Positions 46,990-57,920 of a DNA stretch of 64,000 bases are shown one piece after another. The stretch lies in contig JAVFKD010000015.1 in NCBI GenBank assembly GCA_036429605.1, positions 186,001-250,000 on the forward strand, given 5' to 3'. This stretch comes from Cladobotryum mycophilum. Taxonomy: Eukaryota; Ascomycota; Sordariomycetes; Hypocreales; Hypocreaceae. The stretch's first letter is position 1. Every line of letters starts with the position of its first letter. A program made the translations under genes and the position numbers. The notes under the pieces are model-generated. The model ran no database searches, had not been told where the DNA came from, and worked only from the letters and a program-made list of their open reading frames with translations.

Positions 46990-47772
46990 TCAAACGCCCC
47001 TCCTTCTCTTGTTTGATGGATGAGACTTGTCGTTATTAAGATCTGATGCATCAGTTTCCTTGCTCTTAACCCTTCGCTCATCGTAGGAGGGTTCTGGCTT
47101 GTGATCGTGGTCAAAACCGGATGCATTAACGTCGTAGTAGCCGGTATCTCCTTTGCTTTTTGCGTTGTCGGAGCCTCCTGGGCGATTTGTAGTATGTTCG
47201 TCGTTCATGATCGCGTTTGATGTAGCAGCACTCGGGATGACGCTCAAAGACTGGACTTCGGGACTTGGCTGACAGTCTTTTAATGAATGCATACGGTCAA
47301 CATCAATGGCATAAAGGACCACCAGTACTACTTGATGCCTGCCTGGGCTAACCAATGGCACTTGGTAGTTGAGATATCGACTTAATCTTCCAATAAACAC
47401 GAACATCATCGCCATGGTCTGGAAACAAGTGTAACTAGTATTTCCGCTTTGGTATTCGCTTGTTTTGATGAACGAGCTGCGGACAACCTGTTTGACTAGT
47501 TCCGCGTCGGGTGCCCCTATATGGGTCTGGTCTGTCATGGTTTCCCAGTTAATCGGTAAGGGTCTTTTTGGTAGATCCAGAGGCCTTAAGCGTTGTACTC
47601 GTCGCATCATTCCTAAAAGTGAACGATTGGGGTCCGGAACCAACTCTTTCTCACGTTCTAATCCGACAATAAAGTTTAGAATTGTTTCTGGGCTGGGATC
47701 AAGACAGCAGGAAGAGAAGTCGAGATCAGGGCGAAGATGAGCTAGTTCCATCAAGATCATCAAGTGAGTCAT
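46990..47772 (-). CDS. unknown protein, 260 residues
   Basis: ATG 47772. The N-terminal half is helical (LEREKELVPDPNRSLLGMM; FQTMAMMFVFIGRLSRYL), the C-terminal half is polar and acidic and ends in a basic KRRRGV that could be a nuclear localisation signal. No family recognised. The stop lies 27 bases right of the hAT target duplication, so the transposon landed directly behind this gene. Possible 5' exons lie in 47800-48150 (a GTAAGT donor near 48072), but I could not join them in frame. Confidence 0.5.
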   Translation of the reverse strand: MTHLMILMELAHLRPDLDFSSCCLDPSPETILNFIVGLEREKELVPDPNRSLLGMMRRVQRLRPLDLPKRPLPINWETMTDQTHIGAPDAELVKQVVRSSFIKTSEYQSGNTSYTCFQTMAMMFVFIGRLSRYLNYQVPLVSPGRHQVVLVVLYAIDVDRMHSLKDCQPSPEVQSLSVIPSAATSNAIMNDEHTTNRPGGSDNAKSKGDTGYYDVNASGFDHDHKPEPSYDERRVKSKETDASDLNNDKSHPSNKRRRGV

Positions 47773-48956
47773 GATTGTTGTTCTTGGAAGGTAGTAATGA
47801 TCAGGCGACGAATGAACACCGTTGTAAAAAGTCTTGGAAAAGTAAAGAAGAGAGCGAGGTCATTTAGACGATGGAATCGGCGTTTTGTAGTCCACTACTT
47901 AACAGAACCAAAACGACCAATCGATTTCCAATATTTTCCCTTCATGCGGCTCAACTGTCCACAGCCCGCGATTAGTGAACAAAACTTGCCACGTTGTAGG
48001 CGGTGTCGTGTACAAAAAGGAGTACGTCTCTACCAACCGCGTCAGAAATAAGGCGGACGACGTTGTACTTACACCCAGGGGTGGGCTGTTTGATCTTGAA
48101 GGGAGTCCAAAACGCCAACTGAATAGCCAAAATTCACCACCTACTTTAGACAATGTCTTCAGAGGATAACAATCTTATTCCCTGGTAAGGTGTATGACTC
48201 GGCTGCAAAGACATGTACTGTCGTAATATGCAGTGAATTTATAGAATCCAAGACCATTCATCTAAAACAGCCGTTCTCTATCGATGATATACAATGGCAA
48301 GATTCGAAGGGGAGTCTTTTTATGACGTCCAATACTTACAAGGTGTTGTGTGTAACTGTAATCCCAAAGCAGGTAATAAAATTACAGTCCGTTTCTTAGT
48401 CAAGTATTTCAGCTATTAACCTTATGTCACAAAGCGAGATCCTGATAAGGAGCATAGGAATTATGCAATCAAATAGCCTTAATTAGAACAAAGGAAATTA
48501 TGCCGTTGTAGCACCCTAATTTATACCGCTCCTTCACACACGAGGGTTCTTGAGCCCCAAGCTTCCATCCAACAAAGCCTAGCGCTCTAACGCTTATCTC
48601 CACTTAATTGTTACACCTTAGTTACATAAAATATTAGTAATATTCGAAGGCCGATTTTTGTGTTTTCTCAGGACGTGGGCATAACTCCTATCTGATTTAC
48701 ATTCCTCCTAAGTCAAAGCACCTAGTTTCCGACCACCCCTAGTTTCCGACCACCCCTAGGTTCCGACCACCATTTTACACCATGTAATAACACCTTATAA
48801 GATCACCAGGTAAGCAAGATCAAACGTAGGTATTATTTTATGCACAAGCTTAAGCTTGTGCGTTCAACTGTTGTGCGAGAGACGCGCGACTTATGCAGGA
48901 TTACCCCGCATCTCCATTACGTCACGCGTCCGGGTAATCTTCGGGACAGCGTTACA
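47773..48956. other. intergenic with a short tandem repeat
   Basis: Three tandem copies of a 17-bp unit, CCTAGTTTCCGACCACC, lie at 48721-48771. A possible 5' exon on the minus strand at 48070-48153 has a GTAAGT donor. Nothing else is supported. Confidence 0.6.
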
Positions 48957-49295
48957 TTGGTAGATGGGATTTAGTGGATAAGATTTAGTGGATGAGATTT
49001 AGCGGATAGGATTTAATAAATAAGATTTAGTGGATGAGATTTAGCGGATGGGATTTAGTGGATGAGATTTAGTGGATGGGATTTAGCGGATAAGATTTAG
49101 CAGATGGGATTTAATAGATGAGATTTAGTAGATGAGATTTAGCGGATAAGATTTAGTGGATAGGATTTAGTAGATGGGATTTAGTAGATAAGATTTAGTA
49201 AATGGGATTTAATAGATAAGATTTAATAGATGGATTTGGTAAGCGTGATTTGGTAGATGAGATTTGGTAGATGGAATTTAGTGGGTGAGATTAGT
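48957..49295. repeat. 15-bp minisatellite array 2
   Basis: About 22 tandem copies of the same unit as array 1 (GATTTAGTGGATGRG), same orientation, with the same R/R variation. The last units are more divergent. Confidence 0.9.
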
Positions 49296-49477
49296 GGATG
49301 TATAGAAAGAAGCATCTATCTAATATAATAGATTCATTCCCTAAAAAAGCTTTAGTTAATATTAGGAACTTTATATGTCTAAGATACTTAAGAAGGGTAG
49401 GGGAAACACAGGATAAGCGAGTGTTTAAGTACAGAGGACTGATCGGTGTTGGCCTACATACAATTATCAAAATTTCA

Positions 49478-49622
49478 TAGCCACCAAGGGTCTTATTTTC
49501 GACCTGGCACCACGTAGCCACCGAGGGTCTTATTTCCGGCCTGTGGTGATATAACCGCCAAGGGTCATTTTTTCGACCTGTGGTAATGTAACCGCCGAGG
49601 GTCGTTTTTTCAACCTGGTTAG
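49478..49622. repeat. 36-37 bp tandem repeat, four copies
   Basis: Four units of the form TARCCRCCRAGGGTC, then TTATTTTCGACCTG and a short variable part. A related single sequence lies near 11159-11180. The frame across it on the minus strand is repetitive and not a convincing gene. Confidence 0.7.
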
Positions 49623-49689
49623 GGTTCATACAATACCTCGTTCATGTTTTATTTAAGGCAGTACCTCCCTCTAGAGTACTAAACCTTTA

Positions 49690-50400
49690 CACAGAGTAAT
49701 ACATTACCAGTAAGTTAGCTATTAATCCTTGGTCTAAGGTAAAGGATAGTATACCAGTACCTCTATACTTTTTTTTATATAGACTACAGCTTGATTTACT
49801 AGTAATCTTTTATAGGCTTTAAACGTATAGTTAGGTAGATTTATTAGTATAGAAAGATAAATACACATTAATACTAGTAACTAGGTATTCTTGCATATTA
49901 GTACTAGTAATCGCAGACTGTTGTCCAGTAGTACTAGTAACTAGAGTGTGAGAGTACTGGTAATTGCTAATGGGCAGGACTTTTTTACCAGTAATAGCGC
50001 CGTCTAAGCTAATAGTACCTGTAGGATACTAGTACCCGCTTCTTAGTGGTTACTAGCATTCATTAACTACTAGCAATTAGGCTAAAATAAGTACCAGTAA
50101 ACCCGGCATACACTAGCCTAATAACTGGTAACTATAGAGTAATCCATCATATTACTAATAGAACCGGACGCGTAAAACGGATGACTAGTAACTTAAATAC
50201 ACAATTATTACTTAGTACTCCATAGTATAATCCGCAGGTACCCAGACTCAATCCCGTTACTAATAACTTCTTAGTACCTCTAGTTATTACTAATAGTTTT
50301 TGCAGCCGTATTGTATGAGATAATTACAGAGGTACTAGTATAATATACCCAGAATATACCTTAAAAACAATCTTAATTCTTATTATTACCAGTAATTTAT
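49690..50400. repeat. cluster of TACTAGTAA-type motifs, copy 2
   Basis: About 18 copies of TACTAGTAA or one-base variants in 700 bases, irregularly spaced, between unrelated sequence. It has the same motif set as the cluster at 10150-10960, and again lies a few hundred to a few thousand bases from the 15-bp minisatellite. Confidence 0.7.
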
Positions 50401-51046
50401 AGAGGAGACATAGAAATCTACAAGCTATAGCCACTACAAATAACTTTATAAACATATGCAATAAGCGCTTTATTCCTATGGCAATGACATAAACAGACAT
50501 CCTGGAAAAAAAAACGCCGACCCAGCTCCCTCGCTCAAAAGCCTCGAGCTACTTCCTTTTTTTTTTTTTTTTTCATTCATTACGCTTATGGAGGCCGAAG
50601 GCCTATGAAGCGGCTATCTATCTATCTAAAAGCTTACTGTACAGTGACTTTCTAGAATAGTAGCTAGCTGGCTAGCTTTCAAGCTAACAGTATAAGGCAT
50701 TGTGTTTTCCAGTTGGTGGTTTTCTTTTTCCTAGTTCCAAGCGTTATGTATGTCCCTTAGCCTCTAGGCTGACTAGCTAACTAATCAGCCTATATCTACT
50801 CTTCTAAAACCAGCTTCGCGTACAGATAGCTACTTCCTTCTCGACCTGCTAAAATAATATCTTCCAATTTATCCAGACCTCCCGGAATATTTAGCGATAT
50901 CTCCGGCGCTAAACCCCGTCCTGGCTCTCCGGAGTCAAGAAAATGTGACCTCCAGTACCAATTATGTTAGTCTCCAGTATCTCCAGTGCCATACTGTAAC
51001 GGCATCGGGAAGACTAGACATAGCTTTGGTTCATTGGCTAGCTCGG
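50401..51046. other. repeat-rich intergenic stretch
   Basis: No gene. Contains T17 at 50557-50573, CTAT microsatellite near 50614 and short AGCTAGCT repeats near 50660. Confidence 0.4.
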
Positions 51047-51253
51047 CTATGACACAATTGGACATTTGCTGCATTCGCCAGCGGGTAATACTACACCGGG
51101 AGCTAGGCCTTTCATTCCGAGGACCGTTTGACATTGCTTGTAATACTTCTTCGCTATGATCCGCCGTTCGGGTTCAAGAACTAGCATCGCTTTAAGCAGT
51201 CGGTTCAGTGCATTAGGCCGCTGCTTTACAATCCGCGAGGGTCCAGGATACAA
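51047..51253 (-). pseudogene. fragment resembling a protein-kinase C-terminus
   Basis: NALNRLLKAMLVLEPERRIIAKKYYKQC resembles the last helices of a kinase domain (subdomain XI, with the conserved Arg after E-P-x-x), followed by a short Cys-containing tail. Only 68 residues are present and no kinase motifs lie upstream, so it is a fragment at best. It abuts copy B of the stem-loop repeat. Confidence 0.3.
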
Positions 51254-51280
51254 CTACCAGTACTAGATAGGCCGCAATTA

Positions 51281-51890
51281 ACAGCATGGATTGATTGATT
51301 GCCCTATTTACATCATGTATATATTCCTAGTGGAATGTTATGATGGCCGGCGCTAGTGAGAGCTGTGCTTGGGCGTGGTACTAGTTACAAAAGAGAAATT
51401 AGAAGCCTAGGGCTTCAAGCTTTGAGCACCAGGATAAAAAACCCTCCTTACGGAGGGGAAAAACCTGAGTATTGGTTGCTAGACCCTTGACGGGGTCTGG
51501 CAAGTGACTTAGGGCAGGCTACGGCCGGTGTGCCTCTTGCAAGGCAATGCGTCGGCTGGCCTCTTGCGAGGCGACGTGTTGGCGATGTCTCTAACGAGAC
51601 GGTGTACCTTTTGCGAGGCAGAGAAGTGGTTGTCTTATACGAGACTATTAGCCTCTTACGGGGCAGATTGTCGGCTGTGCCTCTTGCGAGGCAACGTATT
51701 GGCAGCAGAGCCGCGCGGACCGTGACGCCAGCTCTCGAGGAAGGTAAAGCTCTCCGAATCACTTCCTCTTTTTGCACTGTTAGGGTCAGTTAGGCCCTAG
51801 CGGAGAGACAGGCCAGTTGACCTGCAAAATTACCCCGCTGCGCTAACAGGCTATAACAGCTACTAGCGCGGGAGGGGTTTTACAGGGGAG
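51281..51890. repeat. dispersed stem-loop repeat, copy B
   Basis: Second copy of the element at 2113-2790. Within 51448-51695 lie nine small stem-loops with 4-6 bp stems, most with a TTRC-type tetraloop. The seven from 51531 on start at about 51531, 51559, 51587, 51607, 51632, 51651 and 51679. Stems differ but stay paired: GCCTC/GAGGC, GTCTC/GAGAC, GTCTT/GAGAC, GCCTC/GGGGC. The 3' part has longer-range pairings (CTCTCCG near 51748 with CGGAGAG near 51801). This argues for a structured RNA and against a protein. Autonomy and transcription are unknown. Confidence 0.75.
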
Positions 51891-52209
51891 AGTTCATTAC
51901 AAGCTATAAGGAAATGTATTAATGCAGGGAAAACTGGATAGTATTCTTAAGTATACTAGAAATTTATATTTACTAATTATTAATATAACCAATTCCTTTT
52001 AATTCTCTCATTTTCAAATACTTCCCAACCTTTTACATATAAAATCAAGGTTTATAATAATAACAACAAGGAAGCCGTGTCCGATTTCTTCAGAAGCTCG
52101 ATGTGAGCCAGCTGCCTGCCTGCGTAATTTGTTACAAACTAAACCCCCTCACCGACCCCACGTAGAGGGGTTAAGGGGTCAAACCTCTAATATCATCTCC
52201 TACGCTCTT

Positions 52210-52887
52210 TTAATTTTCATTCTGAATACCAGATAAGCGAAGTGTTGAGCTGCTATTATCTGACGGCTTCCTGCTAGAACGACCTCCCGACAAGTCGTCA
52301 TCAGGAAGGCCTTGTTCCCTCCTTTTCGAGTGCGGTTCTGAATCGACAGTGCTAATATCAGTTACATAACCTTCCCCGCGTTCAGCGTCGCGTTCCATTT
52401 TATTATAGTCGATTTCTAAGTCGGCAGCGCGACGCTTTTGGGATCCCGAATTGGAGTTCGGGCTCAGATCTCTCAAGGTAGAAATTACTGAAGGTAGTAC
52501 TTTCAAATTCGGATTGTTTAGAGTTCTAATAGGACTTAGACTACGCGATTTTAAGACGATCATAGCTGTGGTTAGAACATCCAGGGTTAGAGAATTTATA
52601 GTACTAGATTTTGGTTTAGGGCTTGGCTTGTAATAATTTAAGATAGTTATAATCGAAGGGTAGATATTCGGAGCGGGCTCATTTAAAGTGCTAGCTGCTA
52701 TCTCAGAGTTATAACTGCTAGAGCTCGTGATGTTCATGCCTGAAGTTTCGGCGTTTAGAGTAGGCTTTTTTGGCCTACTAGCTGCTGATCTAGGGTTTAT
52801 GTTATGAGCTTTTAATATAGGGTTTAACTTGCGAGCTTTTAGGGCGCTTGGAGTCAGATGTAAAGTTTTTATGTTTAACGTGCTCAT
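52210..52887 (-). CDS. unknown low-complexity protein, 225 residues
   Basis: ATG 52887, open to 52210 in otherwise AT-rich DNA. The protein is rich in Ser, Asn, Leu and Pro with repeated L-N-P-like segments (KARKLNPILKAHNINP; RTLNNPNLKVLP), then an acidic-basic end (KMERDAERGEGYVTDIST). No family recognised. An uninterrupted frame of this size is notable in a RIP-mutated block, so it is either recent or under selection; it could also be part of a retroelement gag. Confidence 0.4.
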   Translation of the reverse strand: MSTLNIKTLHLTPSALKARKLNPILKAHNINPRSAASRPKKPTLNAETSGMNITSSSSYNSEIAASTLNEPAPNIYPSIITILNYYKPSPKPKSSTINSLTLDVLTTAMIVLKSRSLSPIRTLNNPNLKVLPSVISTLRDLSPNSNSGSQKRRAADLEIDYNKMERDAERGEGYVTDISTVDSEPHSKRREQGLPDDDLSGGRSSRKPSDNSSSTLRLSGIQNEN

Positions 52888-55559
52888 AGAATAGGTTCCT
52901 AAAATGGATGCGTTTAAAGCGGGAGGTTGGAGATGAATAGTCCTTAAAGCAATATGGTATAACGGGTGAAACCCTGTGATAGAAGAATTCGTCGGTAGAC
53001 CTTGGTATTTAGCAAGGATTGGCTTTTGCGAACAATAGGTGAGAATAATAGCTAATTAGTCTATTACTTGACACTCCGCGCTAGGTAAATAATTGGAGAG
53101 TTTAGGCAATAAGCAGTGCAAGCAATTTACTACTTTACTAATTAAAATAAAAAAAATTATAATAAGAATATTTTCTTAATAAGGGACTCTATGTTCGTAT
53201 TTAGGAAAATATATACTTAGAGAAAGACAGATTATAACAACTACCCCTAATAAAACTAAAATATAAACAGTATACCCATTAATATAAAACGATTTTATTC
53301 TTTTTATGAAAAGTAAAGGTATATATAATGGATTTTAGAGTATTATAGAATCTAGTCTATAGAAACACTCGCCTGGTATAGATGGGGCTTTAGCGATGAT
53401 ACCTCTTTTCTCCTCTAGATAAGAAAGAGCTACATTAAGTGTTAACAACGAGAGGCTTTGGCATTAGGGGGAAAAGTCTAATTCAGGGAGTGCGTGGGTA
53501 AGCTTTGCTAAGGTAAAAAGGTACTCTATAATAATCTGTTAGTACGAATAAAAGAAGATTTTAAGGATACAACAGTTTAGGCGATAAAGTTTTCGGTAGT
53601 ATTAAGTTATAGGGCCTTATAGTCGGTGCTTTTTGGATAGGAGTTATTTAAATACATTCTCATCCGCCTTAACAAGGATATCACCTCGGTAAGGCGAAGC
53701 CTTTTGCGGCTATACCCACTCTGGCTTCAATAATATAGCATCGAAGTTAGTAGTATAAACATTTGCCGTACGACCTGGCCAAGCAGGTGCAGTAATTGCT
53801 TCGGGTATATATCAAGTAATCTCCACGGATGGCCGCCTGATTAGAATCGTATTGTCTTATACTTTCGGCTTTATTATCTTCAAAAACAGCAGTAGGCTCA
53901 CAAGATCATTATATCACTGCCTCCATCCTATGCGTCGGGCTGTCAGCAGGTGGTCGCGTCGAGGCCATCTAGAAGCAATATGCAATAAGGTCCTTACTTT
54001 ACACGAATCACCCCTCATACCCTAATAAAACTACTTTAAATTTCCGATATAAGTTAGGCAAAATAGAAGCCTGTCATATAATACTTAGATATATCCTAAG
54101 GTAATCCCCGAATAAGGTTCATAATCCGGTCGCCTCCGTAGTCTACTAGTCTACATTTATATAAAGGTTTAACTATATGTATATAGAACTAAAATCGAAA
54201 GGAATAAAAAGTATATTATGATTTGCCGCGGAAGCAGACGTTAATGACCGGTTTTCTATTTCTTAAATATACGTCTAGTTATAAGCTGAATAGTATATAG
54301 GGCATCTGCTTCTCTAACCCCTTCATCTCCTCTGTGATTATAACCTTCCAAGGGTTTTTTAATAGTAGGATCCCATAACATTCCCCATTACCGCCGACGT
54401 CGACATATGCTTGTTAATGTTATTTGATATCCTCCTTTAAGGCTGCTATAAGACAGTCAGAATCACCAATGGTTCTTTTAGCAAGATAAAGGACAACATA
54501 CCTATGGCTTGGCATGATAAAATCTAGGCACTCTTTTAGGGGGCAATGACGAAGCCTACTTTCCGGCTAGCAACCGTCTATCGTTAAATTAATAGAGTAG
54601 TAGGCGTAGACATCTAAAGATCAGTTATTTTATAAGCAAAGTCGGTAAAAGGAATGGAAGTCTAGTAAAAGAGCTTATGATTTCTAGATAATTTAACCGA
54701 GGATAATAAAACTATATTAAAAGAGGACACTACAGATTTATATAGCAGATAGCTAGAGCAAATCATTCTGTTCGTACTATTATATTGGATATCTTTTAGA
54801 AATCCCGACTGCAATCTACTCGTGTTCTTGCTAAGGCGGAGAAGGTAGAATAGGAGACCCCCTTTATAGTACTCGTTTTCCCCCGAAGCGGCAAAGCGAG
54901 GCAAGCCTAGGGACTGCCAACGCAACGCAGCCGGTAACTCATAGAAGAAAACTTGTCTAGTTAGATGCTATCCCTAACCCAGTGTAAGGGAGGGGTTAAG
55001 AATTAAGGGTGGCGTAGTAGGCTCTGTATCCTTTCAGCCATCTAACATACACGAAAATGATACGCCCACCCTTTACTTGAACTGGCCGCGCCAAAATTTA
55101 AGCGATCTGTATGAGCCGAAACTTTCACAATGGTCCCACATTGAATCTCCTGTGGTGATATTTATTCTGGCTGAGTCTTAGGCATGATATACCCTAATGA
55201 CTATTCATTAAATATCAACAAAAATACGCCTATTAACATGGGCAAGGTAGTAGCATAGACTAGGGATTATTAGAGTTTCTTTATTGATAATGTGGTAATC
55301 TACTACTTGAACCCTGGCCCTCGTTGCTTAGTAAACAAAAATTGTTCACGTTTCTATTATTATTTTCTTAGAACTATAAATTACTACTGGGAAAATAGTT
55401 TACCTGCGGCTTAATAACCCCTAAGTTAAATTACAAACGGTAGAATAGAATGCTAAACCCCTGGTGATTAAAGGCGTAAGACTGTGACTTAATAACCTCC
55501 GAGTCGAATTATGAACGGTAGAATAGGGTACTGAACTCCTGGTGGTTAAAAGCATAAGA
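52888..55559. other. AT-rich, RIP-like block
   Basis: No supported gene. Repeat ruins are likely but I could not identify a retroelement domain on either strand. Confidence 0.4.
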
Positions 55560-55643
55560 CTATAACTCAATAATCTCCGAGTCGAATTGTGAACGGTAGA
55601 ATAGGGTGCCGAACTCCTGGTGGTTAAAGGCGCAAGACTGTAA
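55410..55643 (-). repeat. 78-bp tandem repeat encoding a 26-residue unit, three copies
   Basis: Three 78-bp units (55566-55643, 55488-55565, 55410-55487). On the minus strand each reads as a variant of SYAFNHQEFSTLFYRSQF plus DSEVIK. The first unit is open; the second and third have TAA where the first has CAA (YRSQF), and CAG-to-TAG occurs at the first junction. The repeat keeps a multiple of three, which suggests it arose as protein-coding sequence. Confidence 0.75.
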
Positions 55644-55865
55644 GGTAGGATCGGCGTTCAGGCTGCACGGCGTTGCAGCTATGAAATCAGTGCCTGTATT
55701 GACTACTCTAGTTCCCGAGCTATCAAACGCCATACATTGTTCCCCAGTGCTGAACATTATGCCTTGAAACTCCCGAGCAGACGTGTTGCTCTGTAACTGC
55801 AGTGGCTGGTGCTGTAGCCTCAGTGCGAGCTCTGCTCTTTCCGGAGACAGGTTAGCTTTAACCAT
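55560..55865 (-). pseudogene. 5' part of the repeat-protein gene, truncated by stops
   Basis: ATG 55865 opens 101 residues: a Leu/Gln-rich start (ELALRLQHQPLQLQSN), FSTGEQCMAFDSSG and then the first 26-residue repeat, before the CAG-to-TAG stop at 55560. Beyond it the frame continues through two more repeats with further RIP-type stops. GC content is higher than its surroundings. I do not know the family. Confidence 0.45.
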
Positions 55866-56971
55866 TCTATCTACTTATAGAAAACCCGGTGCAGCATTGT
55901 TCAGCGCTATAGTGCGTCGACGTTTACGTCCAGTTATGATACTCCTACTCCTTGGTTATAGCTAAGAAGGAGGAGATATAGGGATATTACTGGACTAAAG
56001 AAGTTTTCGGCGAAATGTAAAGATAGCTATTACTGCTAACTAATAGTAAGATTTACTTAACTATTTATTGATACTAATTGACTTGAAGTAGGTGATAGTT
56101 GTATTATATAGCTCGCGATAAACCGTGGTATTATTGTCTAAACTTATGTATCCTGTTAGCTTGGTATATCAGTTATAGGGATAGTATCTCTTATATTTTC
56201 GCCGGGATATTATGCAAAAATAATAAACTATAATTGATATTATCATCGCCGCTGGAACCAAGACTCTTACAGAAATTCTAGCGGTATTGCCCACCTAAAA
56301 TAGCATTATAATAAAATTTTATATTATCTTCCACCACACCGTGCTACCGAAGATATTCTATTACTTAACTTAGTTTAATATAGCTTAATAGATAAATCCG
56401 GCTATAGTGTTCGTAGGCTAAGACGCAACTAAAATTATAATAGACGATTTACTAGTCGATAAGATATTTTCTCCGAGTAATATCCTTATAAAAAGCATAC
56501 ACGATCTCCCGTTCGCTTTGATATGCTAATAGTCGTAGCGGATTAATCGATTCCTCCTAGAATGAATTAGGATTCTGTTCTCATGCGTTGATTCAATAGG
56601 CAACGCTCGAGGAAATCTTAAAGTCTGGACTCTTTTGCATCTCCTAGATGGCTTTACGCAGCGCATTACACTTTTTTATGCGATTAGCATTCGCCGCATA
56701 AAGGCTTTTAAGTGGTGATAGGCGTAGGAAGAAATCAATAATATCCTTTCTCTTTAGAAGCTCCGTGAGACTATTCCCTCGATGATTCTGTAAGAAATCA
56801 ATGATTTCATCAATGAGAGTATCGTTTTTATCTTGTCTTATTATCTTAACGAGCGATAACTATAAGAAAAAGTATAAAAAAGCGAAAGACAGTTTACCGT
56901 GGGTAGTTATCCTCCTTACTCATCACTTATCAATGTAAGGGGTCGAAACTAGCGCGCCACGCACGGACAGT

Positions 56972-57053
56972 GGTCAGGATGGCTATTCCTAATTCTATCA
57001 AATCTTTAAAAGTTTTCAAAGATTTAATAGAATTAGAAATAGCCATCCTGACC
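56972..57053. other. 82-bp near-perfect hairpin
   Basis: GGTCAGGATGGCTATTCC opens a 36-bp arm that pairs with the end of the segment around a loop of about 10 bases (AAAAGTTTTC). Only two positions are unpaired on the plus strand, and both become G-U pairs in a minus-strand transcript. It could be a tiny foldback transposon or a small-RNA precursor. Confidence 0.85.
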
Positions 57054-57587
57054 TAACACAAAACATTATAATCCTTGCCTCGGGCCAAGCCACCCATCTT
57101 CACCATGCTACATTTTATCCGGTTTCTAAACAAAGTTATTAGTATTTGCTCATCCACTAATACCGTGAGCTTATTAAGCAGTCCAATTTCAGTCAAACCC
57201 CTAAGATACCTACGTAAAGATAGTGTGTTTATATAAACTCATTTAGCTAGGTAATAATAAGGACTAACACCAATAATAGAGAGTTTTGTAACGTCTAATG
57301 AATCTCGTGATAATGGTTATTATAAGATCCATTTGCTTTTATCTACTTTAAGTATATATATCATTAACAGTACCATCATGAAATATCTTAGTTACCTCCC
57401 TTAATGCAATTATTAACTATCTTAATTACTTTGATTTTTATACTAAAGCTTTCAATCTACTAGCTGTTCACCTTACCGCCCTTAAATATATCTTGTGATT
57501 TAGTTCCTTCTACCAGGCCTGAAAATAGATCATACGAGTAAGTAAAAGACATAGATCCCATGAGCAAGTACATTAACCAAGCATAGG

Positions 57588-57920
57588 GTGCCTCTGCCAA
57601 AGGCGCCCCCATCAACGCCGCTCCTACGAGCGTCGGAGGCACCACTTTCCCCTAAGTCTTATAAACGACGTTGCTTAGACGAACAAAATCTTTTAAAGTT
57701 TTCTATACGCCTCGAGCAATTAAATATCCAACCTATCGAACACACTTTAAAAAAGGCCATTAATTACAATGAAGCTCATAAGGCGTTAGGGGAACCCCTT
57801 AATCAGCAAGTGATAATCAGAGCCCCCTATAACTTCACGCTTTATCATAGAGATACAATATATCCGCAGTATAATGAATCTTATAGCACAGTAATTACAC
57901 ATCTACTCGCGTTAAACTAA
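57588..57920 (+). CDS. possible small protein, 110 residues
   Basis: ATG 57588 opens a Pro/Ser start and a helical middle (LLKFSIRLEQLNIQPIEHTL) in otherwise stop-rich DNA. The inverted pair GGTGCCTC / GAGGCACC surrounds its start (about 57586 and 57641). No family recognised, no intron or promoter evidence. Confidence 0.25.
   Translation: MPLPKAPPSTPLLRASEAPLSPKSYKRRCLDEQNLLKFSIRLEQLNIQPIEHTLKKAINYNEAHKALGEPLNQQVIIRAPYNFTLYHRDTIYPQYNESYSTVITHLLALN

Noticed and set aside
49617..49628. telomere-like GGTTAGGG
   Set aside because: A single occurrence inside the 36-bp repeat; no array.
51530..51793. frame through the stem-loop array (repeated PLARQ and RRG-like segments)
   Set aside because: Repetition follows from the stem-loops; copy A does not keep the frame, so RNA or DNA structure is the better explanation.
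56968..56982. tRNA D-arm-like sequence AGTGGTCAGGAT at the hairpin start
   Set aside because: No anticodon arm, T-arm or acceptor stem follows; the match is too short to call a tRNA or SINE.
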